A stretch of 64,000 nt of DNA from an uncultured Eubacteriales bacterium (GCA_900548145.1 URJB01000002.1:41588-105587), one strand, 5' to 3'; counted from the stretch's first letter, positions 26,533 to 35,216 are shown. Translations and numbers: made by a program. Notes: a model not told the origin generated them from the sequence alone.

Positions 26533-26546
26533 GGAGGTACATCCCA

Positions 26547-27590
26547 ATGACTGTTGCAAAGCAAAAGAAAGAAACATTTTTCCAGCGGATCGCCCGTAAT
26601 TGGAAAACCAACCCCATGTTCTCCACCGGCTGCGTACTGGTGCTGATGATCATCGTCCAGACCATCGCGCTGGGCTTCAACGACGCCAGCTTCGGCGCGT
26701 GGCTGCAGCGCTGGGGAAAGAATTGGATCAATATCCTGCGCAATAACGCGGGCGTAGGCATCGTGGCGCTGGGCATGACCTTCGTCATCATCTCCGGCGG
26801 CATTGATCTGGCCGTAGGCTCCACCATGGTCGCCATCGGCGCGGTGCTGATGGTCATCATCAACGGCTACCCCGCGGGCCTGCTGACTGCCGTTGGCATT
26901 ACCGGCGTACCCGCGTATCTCATCGGCATTCTGGCAGCGGTGCTGGTCGGCTGCCTCATCGGCGCCATCAACGGCACGTTGATCGCCCGCAGCAAGCTGC
27001 CCGCCTTTATCGTCACGCTGGGCATGATGAAGATCTGCCGCAGCGTGACCCAGCAGTGTATGCAGACCGTGGCCGTGAAGGTGCCGACCGGCTTCTTGGC
27101 TATTGCCAATACCAAGATCGGCGGCGAAACGCTGCTGCCTATTCTGTACTGGCTGATCATCGCGGCCATCCTGTACGTGGTCTCCAAGCACACGCCCTTC
27201 GGACGGCAAATCTATGCCATCGGTTCCAACGAGCGCACGGCCCGTCTGTCCGGCGTGAACGTGGAAAAGGTCAAGACGTGGATCTATGTGCTCATGGGCG
27301 CACTGGTCTCCGTGACCGCTGTGATTCAGATCGCCCGCATCGGCTCCATGGACTACGCCAACGCCGGCAGCGGCTATGAGATGGACGCTATCGCCGCGGT
27401 GGTGGTGGGCGGCACCAGCATGGCGGGCGGCAAGGGCTCCATCATAGGCACGGTGCTGGGAATGCTGATCATCGCCGTGATGAACAACCTGCTGAACCTG
27501 ATGGGCGTACCGCCCTTTCTGCGGGAGGCCTTCAAGGGCTTTATCGTGATCGCGGCCGTGCTGCTGCAGAAAAAAGAAGCTGCGAATTGA
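26547..27590 (+). CDS. Sugar ABC transporter permease, RbsC type
   Basis: Membrane subunit of the ribose-type importer, 347 aa and about 8-10 transmembrane helices. Family motifs are LGMTFVIISGGIDLAVGS and NERTARLSGVNVEKVK with GGTSMAGGKGSIIGTVLG near the C terminus. GAGGAGG precedes ATG 26547. It follows the ATPase closely and precedes the dehydrogenase by 28 nt, so all four genes form one operon. Confidence 0.94.
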   Translation: MTVAKQKKETFFQRIARNWKTNPMFSTGCVLVLMIIVQTIALGFNDASFGAWLQRWGKNWINILRNNAGVGIVALGMTFVIISGGIDLAVGSTMVAIGAVLMVIINGYPAGLLTAVGITGVPAYLIGILAAVLVGCLIGAINGTLIARSKLPAFIVTLGMMKICRSVTQQCMQTVAVKVPTGFLAIANTKIGGETLLPILYWLIIAAILYVVSKHTPFGRQIYAIGSNERTARLSGVNVEKVKTWIYVLMGALVSVTAVIQIARIGSMDYANAGSGYEMDAIAAVVVGGTSMAGGKGSIIGTVLGMLIIAVMNNLLNLMGVPPFLREAFKGFIVIAAVLLQKKEAAN

Positions 27591-27618
27591 ACCGTTCAAC
27601 GTGGGAGGAGGAAGACCC

Positions 27619-28659
27619 GTGTTTCGCATTGGGATCATTGGCTGCGGGAAGATCGCGCAGGTGCGTCATCTTCCGGAATATGCGGCAAACCCGGACGTAC
27701 AGATTGCCGCGCTGACCGATTTGAACGAAGAAAGAACCCGGGAGCTGGCCAGCCGCTACGGCGCGAAGGCCTATGCCTCCGCTGTGGAGCTGCTGGCCGA
27801 CCCGTCCATCGACGCGGTCAGCATCTGCTCCGCCAACAACAGCCACGCCGAAATGACCATCGCGGCGCTGAAGGCCGGGAAGCATGTGCTGTGCGAAAAG
27901 CCCATGGCGACCACGCTGGAGGACTGCGAGGCCATGGCGAGGACGGCCAGACAGGCCGGAAAGCTGCTGATGATCGACCAGAACCAGCGGCTGGCCCCGG
28001 CCCATCAGAAGGCCCGGGAGTGGATCAACGCCGGGAAAATCGGCAGGCCGTTGACGTTCCGTACCCGGTTTGCTCACGGCGGCCCGGAAACATGGAGCGC
28101 GGATCCCGGCTCCGGCACCTGGTTTTTTGACAGAAAGCTGGCGGCCATGGGCGTGTTGGCGGATCTGGGCATACATAAGACCGATTTGATTCAGTTCCTG
28201 CTGGGCCAGAAGGTGACGGAGGTCACGGCCTTTCTGACCACGCTGGACAAGCGCTTCTCCGACGGCTCCCTGATTTCGCTGGACGACAACGCCCTGTGCC
28301 TGTATAAAATGTCCGGCGGGGCCGTGGGTACGATGACCGCTTCCTGGACACACTATGGCCAGGAGGATAATTCCACGGAGATCGACGGTACGGAGGGAAC
28401 GCTGCGCATCTACGCCGACCCGGAACACGCGCTGGTGCTGAACCGCAAGGATGGAACCAGCGAAATTTGGGACGGCGGCGCGATTCAAACCAACGCCGAT
28501 CAGACCCGTTCCGGAATTATCGACCTGTTCGTAGAATGCCTGAAGAATCCCAAAGTCGAGGGAATGTCTGCGGACAGCGTTCTGCCCGCCATGCGGGCTG
28601 TTTTCGCGGCCATTCAGTCCTCTAAGGAAGGCAGGACTGTGCGGGTGAACGAAGACTGA
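27619..28659 (+). CDS. Gfo/Idh/MocA-family NAD(P)-dependent oxidoreductase
   Basis: Predicted sugar or inositol dehydrogenase of 346 aa. The Rossmann motif GIIGCGKIA opens the protein, and CEKPMATTLEDCEAM supplies the catalytic-type Lys of the EKP motif. A C-terminal alpha/beta domain follows with DLGIHKTDLIQFLLG. I place the start at GTG 27619 behind GGGAGGAGG, not at the upstream GTG 27601. As last gene of the sugar importer operon it probably oxidises the imported sugar, working with the divergently encoded TIM-barrel isomerase. The substrate cannot be named. Confidence 0.9.
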   Translation: MFRIGIIGCGKIAQVRHLPEYAANPDVQIAALTDLNEERTRELASRYGAKAYASAVELLADPSIDAVSICSANNSHAEMTIAALKAGKHVLCEKPMATTLEDCEAMARTARQAGKLLMIDQNQRLAPAHQKAREWINAGKIGRPLTFRTRFAHGGPETWSADPGSGTWFFDRKLAAMGVLADLGIHKTDLIQFLLGQKVTEVTAFLTTLDKRFSDGSLISLDDNALCLYKMSGGAVGTMTASWTHYGQEDNSTEIDGTEGTLRIYADPEHALVLNRKDGTSEIWDGGAIQTNADQTRSGIIDLFVECLKNPKVEGMSADSVLPAMRAVFAAIQSSKEGRTVRVNED

Positions 28660-28703
28660 CGGGCTTGTCCTTTTCGGCTTGAATTTCCCCCTGGCAAAAC
28701 GCC

Positions 28704-28732
28704 TTGACAGTGGCAGACAAAGCTACTATAAT
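28704..28732 (+). promoter_or_regulatory. Consensus promoter of the candidate 6S RNA
   Basis: Perfect TTGACA and perfect TATAAT with 17 bp between them, the best sigma-A promoter in the window. It points into a non-coding stretch with an RNA-like fold. Confidence 0.9.
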
Positions 28733-28738
28733 AGGTTC

Positions 28739-28930
28739 ATGACCACCTGAAGTGTGCGCCAGTGCTCCATTTTTACCCACATTTCATAAAACGGAGCTCG
28801 TGTCCGTTCGACGGATGTCATGCCCCCGTGGAAACACGTCAGGGGAAGGCAGAAATCGGAGGTAGAGCACCGGCCTGCTGTTAACATAGCGGGTGAAAAA
28901 ATGGGGTGCAGCGGCACTTTGGGGTTATTG
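28739..28930 (+). ncRNA. ssrS: Structured non-coding RNA, candidate 6S RNA
   Basis: About 190 nt with no reading frame, between a consensus promoter and an intrinsic terminator. The two ends pair over a long imperfect stem: AAGTG (28750) with CACTT (28915), then GTGCTCCATTTTTACCC (28762-28778) with the segment 28891-28910. Inside is an apical hairpin at 28822-28844 (CGTG-GAAA-CACG flanked by CCCC/GGGG). A small 3'-side hairpin lies at 28874-28893 (CCTGCT/AGCGGG). A rod with large central bubble and a small hairpin on its 3' strand is the 6S RNA plan. SRP RNA and RNase P motifs are missing. The identity rests on fold alone. Confidence 0.6.
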
Positions 28931-28936
28931 AAAACA

Positions 28937-28965
28937 CCCTCTGAGGAAACTCGGAGGGCGTTTTT
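28937..28965 (+). terminator. Terminator of the candidate 6S RNA
   Basis: A 9-bp stem (CCCTCTGAG/CTCGGAGGG) with GAAA loop and T5 run. Confidence 0.92.
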
Positions 28966-28977
28966 GTTGGAAAAATA

Positions 28978-29728
28978 AAACCACCAGCTATGCTGGTGGA
29001 AGTTAAAGCTTAAGCTATGAATAGAAAACCTCCCATGCTACAATGAGAAAGACCTGGCAGTCGCCCAAAGTAACAAAGAGGAGGAATGTCATTATGAAAA
29101 ACGACTATGAAAGTTTAACACATACAAAATGGAGGTGTCAATATCACATAGTAATCACCCCTAAGTATAGGAGGCAGATAATCTATGGAAGATATAAAGT
29201 AGAGATAGGGAAAATACTCAGAAGAATATGCGAAAGATACGAGGTAGAAATTATAGAAGCAAATGCATGCTCGGATCATATTCATATGCTGGTAGCGATA
29301 CCACCAAAGATGTCAGTATCGAGATTTATGGGGATATTAAAAGGGAAAAGTGCTTTGATGATATTCGACAGGTTTGCAAATTTGAAATATAAGTATGGGA
29401 ATCGACATTTTTGGTGTAGAGGATATTTTGTAGATACAGTTGGACGAAATAAAACTGCAATACAGAAATATATACAAAACCAGTTGGCAGAAGATCAAAT
29501 ATGCGAACAGATCAGCATGAAAGAATATATAGACCCGTTTACGGGTGAGCCAGAAAAAGAAGGCAAACAAAAAAATAAGAGCAACAACGATAAGTAAAAG
29601 AGCCACCCGATGAGGGTGGCTGCCGGTAGCAAAGGTGCGATTGCCAGATCTTTCAGAGCGCGAGTAGCGCTCGCCGGTATCAGGCCCTTATAGGGCCTAA
29701 TCAAGCCACCGGCTTTGCCGGTGGTTTT
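28978..29728 (+). mobile_element. IS200/IS605-type insertion element carrying only tnpA
   Basis: An AT-rich tnpA gene is framed by two nearly identical subterminal hairpins: 28981-28999 (CCACCAGC/GCTGGTGG) on the left and 29706-29724 (CCACCGGC/GCCGGTGG) on the right. Further hairpins follow tnpA at 29602-29620. No TnpB is present, so it is IS200-like. Exact ends and cleavage tetranucleotides cannot be fixed by eye. It sits between the 6S RNA terminator and the 3' end of the LacI gene and breaks neither. Confidence 0.88.
29094..29597 (+). CDS. tnpA: IS200/IS605-family Y1 HUH transposase
   Basis: Single-strand transposase of 167 aa. The HUH pair is in ACSDHIHMLVAIPP, and the catalytic Tyr is in the helix NKTAIQKYIQNQ near residue 130. 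The N-terminal WRCQYHIVITPKYRRQII is family-typical. ATG 29094 follows GAGGAGGAATG. The coding sequence is far more AT-rich than its neighbours (AAA, ATA, AGA codons prevail), a sign of recent arrival. All key residues are present, so it may be active. The C-terminal Lys/Asn-rich tail is a little longer than average. Confidence 0.95.
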   Translation: MKNDYESLTHTKWRCQYHIVITPKYRRQIIYGRYKVEIGKILRRICERYEVEIIEANACSDHIHMLVAIPPKMSVSRFMGILKGKSALMIFDRFANLKYKYGNRHFWCRGYFVDTVGRNKTAIQKYIQNQLAEDQICEQISMKEYIDPFTGEPEKEGKQKNKSNNDK

Positions 29729-29753
29729 GACTGCTGAAAATGTTGGAGAAAAG

Positions 29754-30779
29754 TCAGAAATCTCTGCCGGACACATCGTCCCAACGCAGGGGAAACAGCG
29801 GGTTCCGGGAAACGCTGGATTCTCTCACCACCAGTTGGGGAGGGATCAGCAGCTGCTCCGGCGGTAGAGCCGGGCAGTTGATCCGCTCCACCAGCATTCG
29901 GACGGCTTCCGCGCCGAAGCGTTCGCCATCCAGCCGAAGAACGGACAGCGAGGGAGCCAGGTACTCCGCCATGGGTCGATTGTGGAAGGTGACGATGCCG
30001 ATATCGTCCGGCACCGTAAGGCCTGTCCCTTGCAACGCCTGCAAAAGACCGCAGGCCGCCAGATTGTCTCTGCAGAGAAACGCATGGGGCCGTTCCAGCT
30101 CGCCCAGACAGGCGGAAATGACTTGCCGGGCATCGGCAGGCGTACCGTCGGTAGGGAAAACACGGGGAGGCATTCCGGCAGGAAGGAAATGACGATAGCC
30201 CTCCAGGCGCCGGTGAAGACTGCCGGACCCGTTGCAGCTGGCTCCCAGAAAAGAAATGGCGGCATAGTGCTGATGGCAAAGATGGTCTACCGCCATTTGC
30301 GCGCCAAGCAGCAGATCATTGTCCACCCAGCTGACGTTGGGGTTCGGCTGATCGGGCTGTCCCAGCAGGACGCAGGGGAAATTTTTCGGCAGCGCCAGTT
30401 CCTTCGCAGCGGCCGGAGTAGCAAGCAAGCCGTCAATGCGCTGCTCTTTCACCAGCTCATGCACCGCGTCGGGGCTGACGAGCATCATGTGACAATGGCG
30501 GCGATAGGCTTCTTTTTCCAAGCTGAACTGACTGTCGCTTTCGAAAATGCCGCCGTAGGGGTCGGAACGGTTCATATCCAAAACCAGCGCCAACACGCCG
30601 GTATGGCCGCCAGCCAGACTTCTGGCGTTGGAGTTGGGGTGATAGTCCAGTTGACGGATCGCTGCAAAAATTCGATCCCGGGTTTCCGAACGGATAGATG
30701 CTTTTCCGCTGAGAACTCTGGAAACAGTGGATGCATGTACGCCCGCCATGCGGGCTACGTCTTGCAGGGTAGCGGACAT
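29754..30779 (-). CDS. LacI-family regulator, probable control of L-rhamnose genes
   Basis: LacI/GalR repressor of 341 aa. The N-terminal helix-turn-helix reads TLQDVARMAGVHASTVSRVL with the hinge helix SNARSLAGGHTG. The effector domain follows (GVLALVLDMNRSDPYGG; VPDDIGIVTFHNRPMAEYLAP). It is divergent from rhaB across 388 bp and thus probably represses the rhaBADM operon, with rhamnose or a derivative as inducer; this is inference from position. Rhamnose genes of enterobacteria use AraC-type RhaS/RhaR instead. The IS200 right-end hairpin begins about 30 bp beyond its stop codon. Confidence 0.9.
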   Translation of the reverse strand: MSATLQDVARMAGVHASTVSRVLSGKASIRSETRDRIFAAIRQLDYHPNSNARSLAGGHTGVLALVLDMNRSDPYGGIFESDSQFSLEKEAYRRHCHMMLVSPDAVHELVKEQRIDGLLATPAAAKELALPKNFPCVLLGQPDQPNPNVSWVDNDLLLGAQMAVDHLCHQHYAAISFLGASCNGSGSLHRRLEGYRHFLPAGMPPRVFPTDGTPADARQVISACLGELERPHAFLCRDNLAACGLLQALQGTGLTVPDDIGIVTFHNRPMAEYLAPSLSVLRLDGERFGAEAVRMLVERINCPALPPEQLLIPPQLVVRESSVSRNPLFPLRWDDVSGRDF

Positions 30780-30826
30780 GGGGTTCTCCTTTTGAATTTG
30801 AGAATGTAAGAGCTCTGTATACAGAT

Positions 30827-30854
30827 ATTATAACATATTAGGACGAGTTGTCAA
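30827..30854 (-). promoter_or_regulatory. Promoter of the LacI-family gene
   Basis: On the minus strand perfect TTGACA and TATAAT, 16 bp apart, about 50 nt ahead of the start codon. Confidence 0.8.
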
Positions 30855-30887
30855 TGAGAAAAGCGATTGCTATTAGAACGAAAAAAG

Positions 30888-30915
30888 TTGCAATTTGGGC
30901 CATAAATGTTATACT
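30888..30915 (+). promoter_or_regulatory. Probable promoter of the rhamnose operon
   Basis: TTGCAA and TATACT are separated by 16 bp. It lies ~250 nt before rhaB, so the transcript would have a long leader. Confidence 0.6.
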
Positions 30916-31167
30916 AACAGTATCTTATGGGATTTTTTGGTAGAAATTTCCAAATAGAAAGTAGGAAAAGAATGCGAGATTTTTTCTTCGAACGGGTCTG
31001 CAGTTTTCTCCTTTTTCAAAAATACATCGATGAAAACGATGCCCTGCCGGAGAAAGCCCAGGAAAAAGGTTCGGGTTCACACAGGTCGTGAAATGCACAA
31101 GAGCCGACCTGTTTTAGTGCCCGAAAATCCGATACAATCCAAATGAATCAACAAGGAGTGAACTGCC

Positions 31168-32562
31168 ATGAATACTGCGGTTTTGGCTATCGACATCGGC
31201 GCGTCCAGCGGACGGCATATGCTTGGAAAGCTGGAAAACGGAAAGCTGACACTGGAAGAAATTTACCGTTTTCCCAATGGCACGGTGAAAAAAAACGGCC
31301 GCCTGTGCTGGGATCATCAGGCCCTCTTGGCGCACATTCTGGCGGGCATGAAAAAATGCGCCGAGTTGGGACAAATTCCCGCCTCTGTGGGCGTAGATAC
31401 CTGGGGCGTGGATTATGTGCTGGTGGACGAAGACGGGCGGATGCTGTCGGACGGCGTGGCCTATCGGGACGATCGTACTCAGGCCGTACTGGGACTTTTG
31501 CCCGATGACGAGCTTTACCGGCGGACGGGCATTGCCAAGCAGCCCTTCAACACGGTCTATCAGCTGATGACCGAGCCGAAGGAGCGGCTGCAAAAGGCCC
31601 ATCGGCTGCTGTTCACCCCGGATCATTTTCACTATCTGCTGTCCGGGAAGATGGTCAATGAATACACCATCGCCTCCACGGGTGCTCTGGTGAACCCCGT
31701 CACCCGCACCTGGGACGCGCAGGTGTTGGGCATGGCGAGCGTCCCGGAAAGTCTGTTTCCCGAAGCGCCGAAGATGCCCGGTACGGTGCTGGGACGGCTT
31801 CGCCCCGAGGTGGCCGCGGAAGTGGGCTTCGATTGCAGCGTTATTCTTCCCGCGTCCCACGATACCGGCAGCGCCTATATGGCCGTCCCCGCCCGGGACG
31901 ATCAGGCGGCGTATTTGTCCAGCGGCACGTGGAGCCTGCTGGGAACGGAACTGGACGGGCCGGTCGTCACGGAGAAAGCCCGGCTGGCCGGTTTCACCAA
32001 CGAGGGCGGCTATCAGGGCAAAATTCGCCTGCTGCGGAATATCATGGGCTTGTGGATGCTGCAATGCATCCGCCGGGAGCTGAACGACCGCTATTCCTTT
32101 GCCGAAATGGCAGAGCTGGCTCTGCAGGGCGCGGCCTATCCCTACACCGTGGACGCGATAGACAACCGTTTTCTGGCCCCGGCAAATATGACGGCGGAGA
32201 TCAAAGCCGCCCTTCGGGAAGCGGGAAATCCGGAGCCTGCGGGGCTGCCCCAGCTGCTGGCCTGCGTGAACCGCAGTCTGGCCCGGTGCTATGCCGACGG
32301 CATTCGGGAACTGGGCGCCCTGACCGGCAAGCAGTATACCTCCTTGAATATCGTGGGCGGCGGCTGCAACAACCGGGTGCTGAATCAGTGGACGGCGGAC
32401 ACCACGGGCCTGCCCGTCTTTGCGGGCCCCGGCGAGGGAACCGCGCTGGGCAACGCCGTGGCCCAGCTGATCGCCTTGGGAGAGCTGAAGGACCTTGCTC
32501 ACGCCCGGCAGCGGATTCGGGCGGACTTTGAACTGAAAACCTTTATGCCAAAGGAGAGTTGA
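31168..32562 (+). CDS. rhaB: Rhamnulokinase
   Basis: FGGY-family sugar kinase that phosphorylates L-rhamnulose at O1 with ATP. It opens AVLAIDIGASSGRHMLGKL (phosphate 1 motif) and has VGVDTWGVDYVLVD, typical of RhaB. The second half shows YLSSGTWSLLGTEL and NIVGGGCNNRVLNQWTADTTGLPV (adenosine site). Length 464 aa is normal. AAGGAG precedes the ATG. It is first in rhaB-rhaA-rhaD-rhaM. As no fuculokinase is found with the fuc genes 11 kb away, it could also serve L-fuculose; that is a guess. Confidence 0.95.
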   Translation: MNTAVLAIDIGASSGRHMLGKLENGKLTLEEIYRFPNGTVKKNGRLCWDHQALLAHILAGMKKCAELGQIPASVGVDTWGVDYVLVDEDGRMLSDGVAYRDDRTQAVLGLLPDDELYRRTGIAKQPFNTVYQLMTEPKERLQKAHRLLFTPDHFHYLLSGKMVNEYTIASTGALVNPVTRTWDAQVLGMASVPESLFPEAPKMPGTVLGRLRPEVAAEVGFDCSVILPASHDTGSAYMAVPARDDQAAYLSSGTWSLLGTELDGPVVTEKARLAGFTNEGGYQGKIRLLRNIMGLWMLQCIRRELNDRYSFAEMAELALQGAAYPYTVDAIDNRFLAPANMTAEIKAALREAGNPEPAGLPQLLACVNRSLARCYADGIRELGALTGKQYTSLNIVGGGCNNRVLNQWTADTTGLPVFAGPGEGTALGNAVAQLIALGELKDLAHARQRIRADFELKTFMPKES

Positions 32563-32564
32563 GT

Positions 32565-33806
32565 ATGTATCAGGAAGCCAGAGAACGCTATGCCGCATGG
32601 GGCGTGGATACGGACGCAGCTATTGCCAGACTGAAGGAAATTCCGGTCAGCATCCACTGCTGGCAGGGGGACGATGTGACTGGCTTGGAAAATGCCGGGG
32701 AGGCCCTTTCCGGCGGCATTCAGACCACAGGCAATTATCCCGGAAAGGCCCGAACCTTCGAAGAATTGACTGCCGATTTCGACAAGGCCTGCAGCCTGAT
32801 CCCCGGCAAGAAGCGTCTGAATCTGCACGCCAGCTACGCCGTGATGACGGACACGAACCGGGCCGACCGGGACGAGCTGCGCCCCGAGCACTTCCGTCCA
32901 TGGGTGGATTATGCGAAAAAGCGCGGACTGGGGCTGGATTTCAATCCCACGTTTTTCAGCCATCCCATGGTAAAGAACGGTCTGACCCTGTCCAGCCCTG
33001 ACGAGAACGTGCGCCGGTTCTGGATCCGTCACGGCATTGCATGCCGACGCATCGCCGCGTATTTCGCCAAGGAACTGAACACCCACTGCCTGTGTAACGT
33101 CTGGATCCCCGACGGCCTGAAGGATGTTCCCGCCGACCGCCTGTCGCCCCGGCTGCGCCTGAAGAACAGTCTCGACCAGATTTTTGCCGAGAAGCTGCCC
33201 GGGGTGATCGACAGCGTGGAAAGCAAGGTGTTCGGCATTGGGCTGGAAGCCTACACCGTTGGCAGCAACGAATTTTACACCGCCTACGCGGCCCGGCAAC
33301 CCGGCGTGTACAATCTCCTGGACAATGGCCACTACCACCCGCAGGAGTTTGTCAGCGACAAGATTCCCGCCATGCTGTGCTATTTCGATAAGCTGCCGCT
33401 GCATATCACCCGGCCCATGCGCTGGGACAGCGATCATGTGGTGCGCTTTGAGGACGAAATTCGGGAGATCGCCACAGAGATCGTCCGCTGCAACGCCACG
33501 GAGCGGGTGCTGATCGGGCTGGATTTCTTCGACGCGTCCATCAATCGGGTGGCGGCGTGGGTCATCGGCGCGCGCAACGTGGAAAAGGCCCTGCTGTGGG
33601 CCTTGCTGATGCCCCATGACCGGCTGAGAACTTTGCAGGACGAGGACCGATTCACCGAGCTTCTGATGGCGCAGGAGGAGCTTAAGACCCTGCCCTTCGG
33701 CGCGGTGTGGGAGGAATACTGCCGTCAGTGCGGCGTGCCGGAGAACGAGGGCTGGTTCCAGACGGTTGAAAAATACGAAGCCGACGTGCTGAAAGGAAGA
33801 AACTGA
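32565..33806 (+). CDS. rhaA: L-rhamnose isomerase
   Basis: Metal-dependent TIM-barrel isomerase that converts L-rhamnose to L-rhamnulose, 413 aa. Strong family stretches are IPVSIHCWQGDDVTGLE at the N terminus, RLNLHASYAV, GLDFNPTFFSHP, and the metal region FGIGLEAYTVGSNEFY with NGHYHPQEFVSDK. ATG 32565 lies two bases beyond the rhaB stop with AAGGAG inside rhaB, indicating coupled translation. It acts before RhaB in the pathway although encoded after it. Confidence 0.97.
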   Translation: MYQEARERYAAWGVDTDAAIARLKEIPVSIHCWQGDDVTGLENAGEALSGGIQTTGNYPGKARTFEELTADFDKACSLIPGKKRLNLHASYAVMTDTNRADRDELRPEHFRPWVDYAKKRGLGLDFNPTFFSHPMVKNGLTLSSPDENVRRFWIRHGIACRRIAAYFAKELNTHCLCNVWIPDGLKDVPADRLSPRLRLKNSLDQIFAEKLPGVIDSVESKVFGIGLEAYTVGSNEFYTAYAARQPGVYNLLDNGHYHPQEFVSDKIPAMLCYFDKLPLHITRPMRWDSDHVVRFEDEIREIATEIVRCNATERVLIGLDFFDASINRVAAWVIGARNVEKALLWALLMPHDRLRTLQDEDRFTELLMAQEELKTLPFGAVWEEYCRQCGVPENEGWFQTVEKYEADVLKGRN

Positions 33807-33807
33807 A

Positions 33808-34632
33808 ATGAGCATTTTTGATTTGGAGGTACTGCAGGGCTATATCCGCCTGTGCAACGACGGCTGGCTGCAGGGCTGGCACGAACGCAACGGCGGCAAC
33901 CTGACCTATCGTATGACGGAGGAAGAAGCGGCGCAGTGCCGGCCATTTTTCAAGAAAACGCCCGGCCCGTGGGTGGAACTGGGCGTACAGGCAGACAACC
34001 TGAAAGGGGAATATTTCATCGCTACCGGCAGCGGCAAGTACCTGCGCAATGTGATTCTGGCCCCCCAGGACAATCTTTGCATCTGCGAAATCAATCAGGC
34101 GGGGGACAGTTACCGCATCGTGTGGGGACTGGAAAAGGGCGGCAAACCTACCAGCGAGTTTCCCAGTCATTTTCTGAATCACAGCGTCCGCAAGGCTGCG
34201 ACCGATGGGGCCTGCCGGGTGATCTATCATGCCCATCCGGCCAATGTGATCGCCATGACCTATATACTGCCTTTGACGGACAGGGATTTCACCCGCGCTC
34301 TGTGGCAGAGCGCCACCGAGTGCCCGGTGGTGTTCCCCAATGGTGTCGGCGTGGTGCCGTGGATGGTGCCCGGCGGCGCGGATATTGCGCTGGCCACCAG
34401 TAAACTGATGAAGGAATACGACGCGGCGGTCTGGGCTCATCACGGACTGTTTGTCTCCGGGCCGGATTTCGACACCGCCTTCGGCTTGATGCACACCATC
34501 GAAAAGGCAGCGGAAATTTATATGAAGGTCGTTTCTTCCGGCAGGCCCGTGCTGCAAACCATCCGGGACGAGGCTCTTCAGGCCATTGCCGACGAGTTCG
34601 GCGTAAAGCTGAATCAGGCTTTTCTTGGCTGA
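33808..34632 (+). CDS. rhaD: Rhamnulose-1-phosphate aldolase
   Basis: Zinc class II aldolase that splits L-rhamnulose-1-phosphate into dihydroxyacetone phosphate and L-lactaldehyde, 274 aa as in E. coli RhaD. Zinc ligands are the His pair in YHAHPANVIAM and the His in WAHHGLFVSG; ERNGGNLTYRM is the phosphate-binding Asn-Gly-Gly-Asn region. It starts one nucleotide after the rhaA stop. Nearby fucA encodes a second, shorter class II aldolase with the same products. Confidence 0.96.
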   Translation: MSIFDLEVLQGYIRLCNDGWLQGWHERNGGNLTYRMTEEEAAQCRPFFKKTPGPWVELGVQADNLKGEYFIATGSGKYLRNVILAPQDNLCICEINQAGDSYRIVWGLEKGGKPTSEFPSHFLNHSVRKAATDGACRVIYHAHPANVIAMTYILPLTDRDFTRALWQSATECPVVFPNGVGVVPWMVPGGADIALATSKLMKEYDAAVWAHHGLFVSGPDFDTAFGLMHTIEKAAEIYMKVVSSGRPVLQTIRDEALQAIADEFGVKLNQAFLG

Positions 34633-34649
34633 GGGGGGAGGTGCAGGTC

Positions 34650-34964
34650 ATGGAACGCTACGCATGGAAAGCCACCGTCTTGCCCGGTAAGCTGGACGAG
34701 TACGTCGACCGGCACGCTCATCTCTGGCCGGAAATGAAAGCCGTCCTCAAGGAAGCCGGGATTCGCAACTACACCATCTGGAACGTGGGCAACGAGCTGT
34801 TCGGCTATTATGAATGCGACAGCGTCCAGACCGCCGCTCAGGTGCAGACCCGCAGCGCCGTGGTGGACCGATGGAACGAGTACATGAAGGACGTTATGCA
34901 GATGGACATGGACCCCGTCACCGGCGCGCAGCCGTTGATGCGGCAGGTGTTTCTGCTGGAATAA
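34650..34964 (+). CDS. rhaM: L-rhamnose mutarotase
   Basis: Small enzyme of 104 aa, exactly the E. coli RhaM length, that interconverts alpha and beta L-rhamnose. The conserved His is in DRHAHLWPEMKAVL, and IRNYTIW and LFGYYEC are family motifs. I chose ATG 34650 with GGGAGG 8 nt upstream rather than the in-frame GTG at 34641. It closes the rha operon, 17 nt after rhaD. Confidence 0.95.
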   Translation: MERYAWKATVLPGKLDEYVDRHAHLWPEMKAVLKEAGIRNYTIWNVGNELFGYYECDSVQTAAQVQTRSAVVDRWNEYMKDVMQMDMDPVTGAQPLMRQVFLLE

Positions 34965-34969
34965 AGCCA

Positions 34970-34998
34970 GAGCCTTCCGGGCGCTTCCCGGAAGGCTC
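34970..34998 (+). terminator. Terminator-like hairpin, copy 1
   Basis: GAGCCTTCCGGG and CCCGGAAGGCTC stem right after rhaM but with no T run. The first 28 nt recur at 35217-35244, where a T6 run follows. Confidence 0.7.
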
Positions 34999-35003
34999 TT
35001 GGC

Positions 35004-35212
35004 TTGTCAAAAAAGCTCGCCTGCGGCGATTTTTTTCGCCAGAAACTGTCGGTACTGTTTGCGCCGAAGGCGCAAACTCCCCGCCCGATCGGGTGCTGCG
35101 CACGGCGAAGCCTTACGGGGCCATTTGCCGACCGCAGTTCAGCCGGTGGAGAACTACAGTCAGAGGGGCTGCGGGGCCCCTCTGACAACTCCCCAAAGGA
35201 GTTTTTCGACAA
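35004..35212. repeat. Intergenic inverted-repeat element (MITE-like) within a duplicated terminator
   Basis: The ~209-bp stretch begins TTGTCAAAAAAGCTC and ends GAGTTTTTCGACAA, imperfect inverted termini. Inside lie hairpins at 35058-35076 (TTTGCGCC/GGCGCAAA) and 35161-35184 (CAGAGGGG/CCCCTCTG), plus TCGCCTGCGGCGA. There is no credible gene. A 28-nt terminator sequence is found on both sides, as though the element entered or duplicated it. Confidence 0.6.
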
Positions 35213-35216
35213 CTGA

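Larger units (their letters stand above)
30780..31167. promoter_or_regulatory. Divergent LacI/rhaB control region
   Basis: A 388-bp AT-rich gap without genes. It holds the lacI promoter (30827-30854, minus) and an upstream rhaB promoter (30888-30915, plus), only 33 bp apart, with GCGATTGCTATTAGAACG between them as possible operator DNA. A ~250-nt leader precedes rhaB; I found no known riboswitch in it. Confidence 0.6.

Noticed and set aside
28739..28930. SRP RNA, tmRNA or an IS605-linked omega RNA as identity of the structured RNA
   Set aside because: No GGAAGNAGCAG-like SRP loop, no tRNA-like end or tag frame, and the adjacent element lacks TnpB; the RNA also has its own promoter and terminator outside the IS.
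31031..31044. TGAAAACGATGCCC as a CcpA catabolite-repression site before rhaB
   Set aside because: Half matches the cre consensus but the right half deviates in two positions; too weak to list.
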